A stretch of DNA of 9,559 nucleotides. Origin: Candidatus Omnitrophota bacterium. GTDB lineage: Bacteria; Omnitrophota; Gorgyraeia; 2-01-FULL-45-10. The position numbers and the translations under genes are program-made. The notes beneath the pieces are model-generated. The model did no database searches and was not told the DNA's origin. It saw only the letters and a program-made list of their open reading frames with translations. Each line of letters begins with the position of its first letter. The first letter of the stretch is position 1. The stretch covers positions 1 to 9,559 of the forward strand of contig JAPLMG010000167.1 in NCBI GenBank assembly GCA_026387165.1, given 5' to 3'. This document shows, piece after piece, positions 1 to 6,642 of the stretch.

Positions 1-393
1 GGCTTGGCTGCCGGCCATGAGATCATAGGCTTGGCACTCGGAGCAAAGCTGATTAAGATGAAGGTCGGCCACCACGGCTCGAACTATCCCATAAAACCTT
101 CGGATAGCTTCAAAGGCGAGATAACCGTGCAGAACCACTCATACATGATCGACGAGGATTCCATCAGGTCAAAAAAGAATGTGGCAATAACGATGCGCAA
201 TGTAAACGATAACTCGATAGAAGAAATGGAGAGTAAACAATTGAAATTCATATCCGTTCAATATAACCCGGTGAGTCCGGGATTCGATGAGGTTAATGGC
301 GCTTTTACAAGATTCTTGAAGATCGCCGGCAAGTCCTCTAAAATAAAAAATATTGCACGATCTTCCAGCGAGGTTGAATATGCCAAAGCGTAA
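1..393 (+). CDS. carA: Carbamoyl phosphate synthetase small subunit, C-terminal part, glutaminase site lost
   Basis: This is the last 130 codons of CarA, open at the left edge. In a normal enzyme this class I amidotransferase domain hydrolyses glutamine and passes ammonia to CarB. Alignment from memory to E. coli CarA is clear: GLALGAK, the KMKVGHHGSNYP block (residues 19-30 of the visible part), QNH at 44-46 and SVQY near 85-88. The catalytic residues are gone. The GICLGHQ nucleophile motif reads GLAAGHE, so Cys269 (E. coli numbering) is Ala (visible residue 3, bases 7-9). The HPE motif reads NPV, so His353 is Asn (bases 265-267) and Glu355 is Val or deleted. Gln-binding positions Leu270, Gln273 and Gly313 appear as Ala, Glu and Ser. 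A tail of about 15-20 residues extends beyond the E. coli end. The frame is intact to TAA 391-393, and carB begins inside it. Identity as CarA is secure; loss of glutaminase activity is inferred from residues. Confidence 0.95.
   Translation, partial: GLAAGHEIIGLALGAKLIKMKVGHHGSNYPIKPSDSFKGEITVQNHSYMIDEDSIRSKKNVAITMRNVNDNSIEEMESKQLKFISVQYNPVSPGFDEVNGAFTRFLKIAGKSSKIKNIARSSSEVEYAKA
370..377 (+). promoter_or_regulatory. Ribosome binding site that fixes the carB start
   Basis: GAGGTTGA lies inside the carA coding region, with GAGGT ending five bases before ATG 380. It selects the ATG at 380 over the in-frame TTG at 353, which has no comparable site. The resulting N-terminus (MPKRKDIHKILMIGSGP) matches the normal CarB beginning. 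Because the site and the start sit within the last codons of carA, translation of the two subunits is probably coupled. Confidence 0.75.
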
Positions 394-3300
394 GGACATA
401 CACAAGATATTGATGATAGGTTCCGGCCCGATAATAATAGGGCAGGCTTGCGAATTCGATTACTCCGGCTCACAGGCATGCAAAGCGCTCAGAGAAGAGG
501 GCTACTTCATCATCCTTGTCAATTCGAATCCGGCTACGATCATGACGGATCCAAACATGGCAGACGTTACTTACATAGAGCCGCTGACGATCGAAGCCGT
601 CACTGAGATAATAAAGAAGGAGAGGCCGGACGCGATACTGCCGACTCTCGGCGGCCAGACCGGATTGAATCTGGCGTACTTCCTTATGAAGGCGGGGATA
701 CTAAAGAAGTACGGCGTGGAATCTATAGGCGCTGATGTCAGCGCGATCTCGCGCGCGGAAGACAGAGAGCTCTTTAAAAAGGCCATGCACGAGATCGGCA
801 TAGGCACTCCTAAGAGCGGCATAGCCAGAAGCGTCGAAGAAGGAATGAAGATAGGCTTAGGGATAGGCTTCCCTCTGATATTGAGGCCGGCATATACGAT
901 GGGAGGATCGGGCGGAGCTATAGCGTACAACAAAGAAGAGCTTGAAGTTTCTCTTGCCAATGGCCTGGATATGAGCCCGGTGCATCAGATACTCGTCGAG
1001 CAATCCGTCCTGGGATGGAAGGAGATAGAATTTGAGGTGATGAGGGACTGTGTAGACAACGTCATAATGATCACGTCCATGGAGAATGTCGATCCTATGG
1101 GCGTTCACACCGGAGACAGCATAGTAGTGGCGCCATCCCAGACCCTCACCGCGGAAGAGTACGCGCAATTTGTCAACCTTTCAAAGAAGATAATCCGTAA
1201 GATCGGTATAACCGGGGGCGGGGCCAATATCCAGTTCGCCCAAAATCCGGCTAACGGCCAGATCGTAATAATAGAAGTCAATCCGAGGCTCTCGAGAAGT
1301 TCGGCGCTGGCTTCCAAGGCAACCGGTTTTCCCATAGCCAGGGTAGCGACGAAGCTCGCGGTAGGGCTTACGCTTCCCGAGGTGCTGAACGAGATCACGG
1401 GCAAGACTACCGCGTTCTTTGAGCCGACGGTCGATTATTGCGTCTTCAAGATATGCAGATTCGCGTTTGAAAAGTTCCCCGGCACTTCGCGCGTACTCAA
1501 TACATCGATGAAGGCCGTCGGAGAAGCTATGTCGATCGGAAGAAATTTCAAAGAGGCGCTGCAGAAGGGTATCAGATCCACAGAGGCCAAGCGCTTCGGC
1601 TTCGGTTCGGATGGACGCGACAAGATCACGGATGATATGTTAAAGGCGCCTTCTTCGGATATCATTGACGATATCAAAGAGAAGATAAGGACGCCGAATG
1701 ATGACAGGCTCTTTTACATAAGGTACGCCCTGAAGATGGGCCTTTCCAATGAAGAGATATATGATCTATCCAAGATCGACAGGTGGTTCATAGATAATTT
1801 AAGAGAGCTGGTTGAAGTCGAAGAAGAATTAAAGCGGTTCAGGAACAAAGATAAAGACGCCCAGATAAAGATACCGGAAGCGCTTCTTTTAAAGGCTAAG
1901 AAGTTCGGCTTTTCGGATACCCAGATAGCCTTCCTTGTAAATTCAACGGAGAATAAAGTGAGAGAAAAGAGAACAAAAGAAAAGATGAGGCCGGCTTATA
2001 AATTAGTCGATACTTGCGGCGGTGAATTCAAGGCCAAGAGGCCATACTACTATTCGACTTATGAAACGAAGGATGAGTCGATACCTTCCGATAAGAAGAA
2101 GGTCCTCATATTGGGCGGCGGGCCGAATAGAATTGGACAGGGAATAGAGTTCGATTACTGCTGCTGCCATGCGTCATACGCTTTAAGAGAAGAGGGCTAT
2201 GAGAGCATAATGATCAATTGCAACCCCGAGACGGTGTCGACCGACTACGATACGTCCGATAAGCTCTATTTCGAGCCGCTCACGGTGGAAGATGTGCTCA
2301 ATATCGTAGATGTCGAAAAACCTATAGGGGCCATAGTTCAGTTTGGAGGCCAGACGCCGCTTAACATATCCGGGGCGCTGTATAAGGCGGGCTTGAATAT
2401 TTTAGGGACGAGCCCCGACTCGATCGATATAGCCGAAGACAGAAAACGTTTCCAGCAGATGCTGAAAAAATTAAAATTGGTCCAGCCGGACAACGGCACA
2501 GCCACTTCATTTGACGAAGCAAAAGCGGTGGCTGAAAGGATAGGCTATCCCGTCGTCGTAAGGCCGTCGTTCGTTCTCGGCGGCAGGGCGATGGAGATAG
2601 TTTACGACGAGAAGAGCCTGTCCGATTATATGGAAAAAGCTGTGGAAGCGTCGCCCGAAAGGCCGATCCTTGTGGATAAGTTCCTCGAGGACGCGATAGA
2701 GGTAGATGTCGATGCCATAGCGGACGGTGAAGCATGCGTTATAGGCGGGATCTTGGAGCATATCGAAGAGGCCGGCATACATTCGGGAGACAGCGCCATG
2801 GTGCTGCCTGCGCATACATTAGGCAAGGACATAATAGAGGTCATAAAGAAGAACACTTACGCAATGGCCAAAGAGCTTAATGTGAAGGGGCTAATGAACA
2901 TTCAGTATGCCGTAAAGAACAATATAGTCTATATCCTTGAAGTCAACCCAAGGGCGTCGAGAACAGTTCCGTTCGTGAGCAAAGCCATCGGCGTGCCGCT
3001 GGCAAAGCTCGCTACAAAGATAATGCTGGGCAAGACGTTGAAAGAGCTCGGCTTCACAAAAGAGAAGACCATAAACTACGTCACGGTAAAGGAGTCGGTA
3101 TTTCCGTTCATACGATTCCCGGGAGTGGACGCTATTCTTGGTCCAGAAATGAAATCCACCGGCGAGGTAATGGGTATAGACGCGACATTCGGCGCCGCAT
3201 ACGCAAAGAGCCAGATAGCCGCAGGGCAGAAGCTTCCAATAAAAGGCAATGTATTCATAAGCGTTAAGAACCAGGACAAGAGAAATATAGTATTCGTCGC

Positions 3301-3652
3301 CAAGAAGCTTGCGGATCTCGGCTTCAAGATAGTGGCAACCTCAGGCACGGCAGAGGCTCTGAAGAGTAACGATATAGACGTCCAGGTACTGCCTAAGCTT
3401 CATGAGGGAAGGCCAAACGCCATAGACCTTCTCAAGGACGGTAAGATCTCGCTCATCATAAATACGCCTTCGGGAAGAGCCACCAAAGAGGACGAGATGA
3501 AGATAAGGAGCCTTGCCATCCTGTACAACATTCCTCTCATAACAACGGTCTCCGGCGCGCAGGCGTCCGTGAACGGGATAGAGAATCTTATTAAGAAACC
3601 GAAGATATCGGTAAAGTCGTTACAGGAATACCATAAGGATATCAAAAAATAA
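380..3652 (+). CDS. carB: Carbamoyl phosphate synthetase large subunit
   Basis: CarB makes carbamoyl phosphate from bicarbonate, ammonia and two ATP in the cytoplasm, feeding pyrimidine and arginine synthesis. The 1090-residue protein is near the usual length (E. coli 1073). It shows two homologous halves: the first opens with GSGPIIIGQACEFDYSG and has an ATP-grasp domain ending near IIEVNPRLSRSSALASKATG; the second opens with GGGPNRIGQGIEFDYC and ends near LEVNPRASRTVPFVSKA. A helical oligomerisation segment lies between them. The C-terminal MGS-like allosteric domain spans roughly residues 955-1085 and keeps ATSGT (986-990), PKLHEGRP and NTPSGR, the usual region for nucleotide effectors. 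Both active sites look intact. The start at ATG 380 overlaps carA by 14 bases. Since the partner CarA lacks its glutaminase triad, this CarB probably uses ammonia directly, which isolated E. coli CarB can also do. No obvious compensating change is visible without alignment. Confidence 0.98.
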   Translation: MPKRKDIHKILMIGSGPIIIGQACEFDYSGSQACKALREEGYFIILVNSNPATIMTDPNMADVTYIEPLTIEAVTEIIKKERPDAILPTLGGQTGLNLAYFLMKAGILKKYGVESIGADVSAISRAEDRELFKKAMHEIGIGTPKSGIARSVEEGMKIGLGIGFPLILRPAYTMGGSGGAIAYNKEELEVSLANGLDMSPVHQILVEQSVLGWKEIEFEVMRDCVDNVIMITSMENVDPMGVHTGDSIVVAPSQTLTAEEYAQFVNLSKKIIRKIGITGGGANIQFAQNPANGQIVIIEVNPRLSRSSALASKATGFPIARVATKLAVGLTLPEVLNEITGKTTAFFEPTVDYCVFKICRFAFEKFPGTSRVLNTSMKAVGEAMSIGRNFKEALQKGIRSTEAKRFGFGSDGRDKITDDMLKAPSSDIIDDIKEKIRTPNDDRLFYIRYALKMGLSNEEIYDLSKIDRWFIDNLRELVEVEEELKRFRNKDKDAQIKIPEALLLKAKKFGFSDTQIAFLVNSTENKVREKRTKEKMRPAYKLVDTCGGEFKAKRPYYYSTYETKDESIPSDKKKVLILGGGPNRIGQGIEFDYCCCHASYALREEGYESIMINCNPETVSTDYDTSDKLYFEPLTVEDVLNIVDVEKPIGAIVQFGGQTPLNISGALYKAGLNILGTSPDSIDIAEDRKRFQQMLKKLKLVQPDNGTATSFDEAKAVAERIGYPVVVRPSFVLGGRAMEIVYDEKSLSDYMEKAVEASPERPILVDKFLEDAIEVDVDAIADGEACVIGGILEHIEEAGIHSGDSAMVLPAHTLGKDIIEVIKKNTYAMAKELNVKGLMNIQYAVKNNIVYILEVNPRASRTVPFVSKAIGVPLAKLATKIMLGKTLKELGFTKEKTINYVTVKESVFPFIRFPGVDAILGPEMKSTGEVMGIDATFGAAYAKSQIAAGQKLPIKGNVFISVKNQDKRNIVFVAKKLADLGFKIVATSGTAEALKSNDIDVQVLPKLHEGRPNAIDLLKDGKISLIINTPSGRATKEDEMKIRSLAILYNIPLITTVSGAQASVNGIENLIKKPKISVKSLQEYHKDIKK

Positions 3653-3657
3653 GAAGG
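3651..3657 (+). promoter_or_regulatory. Ribosome binding site for purF, overlapping the carB stop
   Basis: AAGAAGG overlaps the TAA stop of carB and ends seven bases before the GTG start at 3665. It supports the GTG start, which is also forced: carB and purF are in the same frame, the in-frame carB stop at 3650-3652 is only four codons upstream, and none of those four codons is a start. Confidence 0.65.
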
Positions 3658-3664
3658 TGCGGAC

Positions 3665-5083
3665 GTGAAGGAGTATTGTGGAGTAGTAGGTATACACGGC
3701 CATAAAGACGCGGCGAGACTTGCGTATCTTGCTCTATATGCGCTTCAGCATAGAGGGGAAGAGTCCGCTGGCATAGCCAGCTATGATTACAAGAAAGTAC
3801 ATCTCCATAAAGGGATGGGCTTAGTCGGCAGCGTATTCAACGAGGAGGCCTTAAAGAAGCTCAAGGGACCCGTCGCGATAGGCCATGTCAGATACTCCAC
3901 AACCGGCTCCAGCGTTACCAAGAACGTCCAGCCTCTTCTTATAAATCATAAGAAGGGATTCATAGCCGTAGCCCACAACGGCAACCTTACCAATTCCGTA
4001 GAATTAAGCAACGAGCTCGAAGATTCCGGATCGATACTGCAGACTACGATGGACTCGGAATTGATAGTCCACTACCTTGTGAAAGACCATAAGAATAATT
4101 ACAGGGAGAAGATAGTGCCGATGTTTTCAAAGCTCGAAGGCGCGTACTCTTTTGTCCTTATGATAAACGATGCCATCTACGCCATGAGGGATCCGATGGG
4201 GTTCAGGCCGCTATGCTTAGGCAAGATCGACAGCGCGTATGTCGTCGCTAGCGAAACCTGCGCGTTCGACATGATCGGGGCGACATACATAAGGGATATC
4301 GATCCCGGCGAAGTAGTCATCATAGATAGGAACGGCCTCACGTCGCTTAAAGCGCAGCCGAATACAGACCTCGTTCCAAGGCACGCATTCTGCATATTCG
4401 AATACATATACTTCTCGAGGCCGGACAGCAACATCTTTACGAAGAGCGTCTATATGGCGAGAAAGAACCTTGGCAGGGCGCTTGCGAAAGAACATCCTGT
4501 AAAGGCGGATTTTGTTATGCCGATACCCGATTCGGGTAATTACGCCGCTTTGGGATATGCAGAAGGCTCCGGGCTGCCGTTAGAGATGGCATACGTGAGA
4601 AACCACTATATAGGGAGAACTTTTATACAGCCGAGCCAGCTGATCAGAGATTTTAAGGTTAGAGTTAAATTGAACCCTATAAGGGACGTCCTGAAGGGTA
4701 AGAAGGTAATAATAGTCGAGGATTCAATAGTCCGGGGCACAACTTCACGCAGTCGTGTCAGAGCTTTGAGAGAAGCGGGGGTAAGCGAGATACATATGCG
4801 TGTAAGTTGTCCGCCGCTAGTATCACCGTGCTTCTACGGCATCGATTTTCCTACAAAGAAAGAGCTTATTGCGGCAAATAAATCGATCGAAGAGATACGC
4901 CAGTTCATCGGCGTCGACAGTTTAAAATATCTTAGCCTTGACGGCATGTTGAGCTCAATGATGCTTGATCGGGGAGAGTTCTGCACGGCATGTTTCACCG
5001 GGAACTATCCCACCAAGATCTGCAAGGCGCCGTCGAAGAAAGCCCTTGAGCGTAAACTCTGCAAGGGAATAAGAGATGTCTAA
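3665..5083 (+). CDS. purF: Amidophosphoribosyltransferase (glutamine PRPP amidotransferase), Fe-S type
   Basis: PurF catalyses the first committed step of purine synthesis, converting PRPP and glutamine to phosphoribosylamine. The 472-residue protein closely follows the B. subtilis type (476). The N-terminal Ntn glutaminase domain starts MKEYCGVVGI; Cys5 would become the nucleophile after removal of a very short propeptide (MKEY). VRYSTTG, AHNGNL and the TTMDSE segment give the other glutaminase residues. The phosphoribosyltransferase PRPP loop is VIIVEDSIVRGTTSR (348-362). Four cysteines align with the 4Fe-4S ligands of the B. subtilis enzyme: Cys243 (before the EYIYFSRPDSN block), Cys389 (PCFYGID), and Cys440 and Cys443 (CTACFTG). 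The enzyme is therefore predicted to carry an oxygen-sensitive cluster, fitting an anaerobic or low-oxygen host. The GTG start sits 12 bases after carB, and the end overlaps guaA by 8 bases. Unlike CarA in the same cluster, its glutaminase site looks intact. Confidence 0.97.
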   Translation: MKEYCGVVGIHGHKDAARLAYLALYALQHRGEESAGIASYDYKKVHLHKGMGLVGSVFNEEALKKLKGPVAIGHVRYSTTGSSVTKNVQPLLINHKKGFIAVAHNGNLTNSVELSNELEDSGSILQTTMDSELIVHYLVKDHKNNYREKIVPMFSKLEGAYSFVLMINDAIYAMRDPMGFRPLCLGKIDSAYVVASETCAFDMIGATYIRDIDPGEVVIIDRNGLTSLKAQPNTDLVPRHAFCIFEYIYFSRPDSNIFTKSVYMARKNLGRALAKEHPVKADFVMPIPDSGNYAALGYAEGSGLPLEMAYVRNHYIGRTFIQPSQLIRDFKVRVKLNPIRDVLKGKKVIIVEDSIVRGTTSRSRVRALREAGVSEIHMRVSCPPLVSPCFYGIDFPTKKELIAANKSIEEIRQFIGVDSLKYLSLDGMLSSMMLDRGEFCTACFTGNYPTKICKAPSKKALERKLCKGIRDV

Positions 5084-6617
5084 AGAAAAGATATTAATAT
5101 TAGACTTCGGTTCACAATATAACCAATTGATAGCGCGCAAAGTCCGCGAGCAAAATGTGTTCTGCGAAATAGTCCCTCCCGCGATAGACATAAGATCTAT
5201 AGACAGAGATGAAACTAAAGGGATAATTTTGTCCGGCGGCCCGGCCAGCGTCTACGCTCCCGGCGCTCCGTCATGTGATACGCGCATATTTTCCTTAGGC
5301 ATCCCTGTCCTGGGGATATGCTACGGCATGCAGCTCATGACCAAGATACTGGGGGGCGAAGTCGCCAGATCCCGCTCGAGAGAATACGGCAGAGCCTCTC
5401 TCACAGTCTCAAACCACAAGCATCTGTTTAAAGGCGTTCCGCAAGAGAGCATCACCTGGATGAGCCACGGTGATAAAGTAAAGAGGATGCCGAAAGGCTT
5501 CAGGCGCACAGCCTCCTCAAAGAACACTCCCGTAGCGGCCTTCGCCAATTTCGAAAAGAGGCTGTACGGCGTCCAATTCCATCCCGAAGTCGCTCACACT
5601 AAATTTGGACAGAATATGATCGGCAACTTCCTTAAAGATATCTGCCGCGCCAAGAGCGACTGGTCGATGAAGTCGTTCGTGAGAGAAACTGTTTCTGAAA
5701 TAAGAAGGACGGTGGGTAAGGGTAAGGTGGTGCTGGGCCTGTCCGGAGGTGTCGACTCCTCCGTAGCGGCTATCCTCATAAATAAGGCCATAGGACACAG
5801 GCTCGTATGCATATTTGTGGATAATGGCCTGCTGCGAAAGAGCGAGGCTAAGCGCGTAAGAGAGATATTCCAGAAACATTTTAAGCTAAATCTGAAGTGC
5901 GTTGACGCTTCTAATGAGTTCCTGCAAGGCCTAAAAGGTGTTATCGAGCCGGAGAAGAAGAGAAAGATAATAGGAAATATCTTTATAAAAGTCTTCGAAC
6001 GCGAAGCTAAAAGAATAGGGTCGGTAGAATATCTCGCTCAAGGGACTCTATATCCGGACCTGATCGAATCGCGTTCCGCTTTTGGAGGCCCGAGCGCCAC
6101 CATAAAGACGCACCATAACGTGGGAGGATTGCCCAAGAGAATGCGCCTGAAATTAGTCGAACCTTTAAAGTACCTCTTTAAAGATGAAGTGAGAAAGGTC
6201 GGAAGAGAGCTCGGGATGCACAAGGACGTTCTGGGACGCCATCCGTTCCCGGGGCCGGGATTGGCGGTCAGGATAATAGGGGAGGTCACGAAGGAGCGAT
6301 GCGATATACTGAGAGAGGTTGACGACAGATTCATATCTTCCATACAGAACGAGGGCCTTTACGATGAGATATGGCAGGCGTTCGCGGTGCTTCTTCCGAT
6401 AAAATCGGTCGGCGTGATGGGCGACGAGAGGACATACGAAAATGTGGTAGCATTAAGAGCAGTGACGAGTGTCGATGGGATGACTGCGGATTGGGCGAAA
6501 ATACCCTACAACGTCGTAGGGAAGATTTCGAACAGGATCATAAATGAAGTGAAAGGCGTAAACAGAGTCGTTTACGACATAAGCTCCAAACCGCCCGCAA
6601 CCATCGAATGGGAATAG
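5076..6617 (+). CDS. guaA: GMP synthase (glutamine-hydrolysing)
   Basis: GuaA aminates XMP to GMP using ATP and glutamine. The 513-residue protein is full length and two-domain. The N-terminal class I glutaminase begins KILILDFGSQYNQLIARKVRE and has an intact triad: Cys82 in GICYGMQ, and His169 and Glu171 in VQFHPEV. The ATP pyrophosphatase domain carries the P-loop SGGVDSS (223-229). The C-terminal dimerisation and XMP-binding part shows GRHPFPGPGLAVRI and ends ISSKPPATIEWE, the canonical GuaA terminus. The ATG start lies inside the last codons of purF (8-base overlap), with AAGGG eight bases upstream, so translational coupling is likely. It also serves as an internal control for CarA: both glutaminases belong to the same class I family, yet only the CarA one has lost its catalytic residues. 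Confidence 0.98.
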   Translation: MSKEKILILDFGSQYNQLIARKVREQNVFCEIVPPAIDIRSIDRDETKGIILSGGPASVYAPGAPSCDTRIFSLGIPVLGICYGMQLMTKILGGEVARSRSREYGRASLTVSNHKHLFKGVPQESITWMSHGDKVKRMPKGFRRTASSKNTPVAAFANFEKRLYGVQFHPEVAHTKFGQNMIGNFLKDICRAKSDWSMKSFVRETVSEIRRTVGKGKVVLGLSGGVDSSVAAILINKAIGHRLVCIFVDNGLLRKSEAKRVREIFQKHFKLNLKCVDASNEFLQGLKGVIEPEKKRKIIGNIFIKVFEREAKRIGSVEYLAQGTLYPDLIESRSAFGGPSATIKTHHNVGGLPKRMRLKLVEPLKYLFKDEVRKVGRELGMHKDVLGRHPFPGPGLAVRIIGEVTKERCDILREVDDRFISSIQNEGLYDEIWQAFAVLLPIKSVGVMGDERTYENVVALRAVTSVDGMTADWAKIPYNVVGKISNRIINEVKGVNRVVYDISSKPPATIEWE

Positions 6618-6630
6618 CAACTAAAAAACA

Positions 6631-6636
6631 AGGAGG
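6631..6636 (+). promoter_or_regulatory. Ribosome binding site for purL
   Basis: A consensus AGGAGG ends six bases before ATG 6643, in the 25-base gap after the guaA stop. It gives purL an independent strong initiation signal, whereas guaA and carB start inside the preceding gene. No promoter or terminator is evident in the gap. Confidence 0.8.
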
Positions 6637-6642
6637 GGTTAG

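Noticed and set aside
353..379. Upstream TTG start for carB adding nine residues (MHDLPARLN)
   Set aside because: No ribosome binding site fits it, it lies deep in carA, and the CarB family begins at MPKRKDIHKILMIGSGP; ATG 380 has GAGGT five bases upstream.
1..393. carA as a decaying pseudogene
   Set aside because: The frame is intact, structural motifs and the carB coupling are preserved, and changes concentrate in the glutaminase active site, which fits functional specialisation better than random decay.
2156..2170. Run of three cysteines in CarB (FDYCCCHA) as a possible metal site
   Set aside because: E. coli CarB has CC at the same place (FDYCCVHA), so this is a one-residue change in a conserved loop and no other ligands are evident.
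380..2300. Internal repeat in CarB (GSGPIIIGQACEFDY and GGGPNRIGQGIEFDY blocks)
   Set aside because: This is the ancient gene duplication shared by all CarB proteins and not a new repeat.
2361..2856. Cluster of overlapping minus-strand ORFs opposite carB
   Set aside because: They overlap each other and the conserved second ATP-grasp half of carB and have low-complexity translations; they are shadow ORFs.
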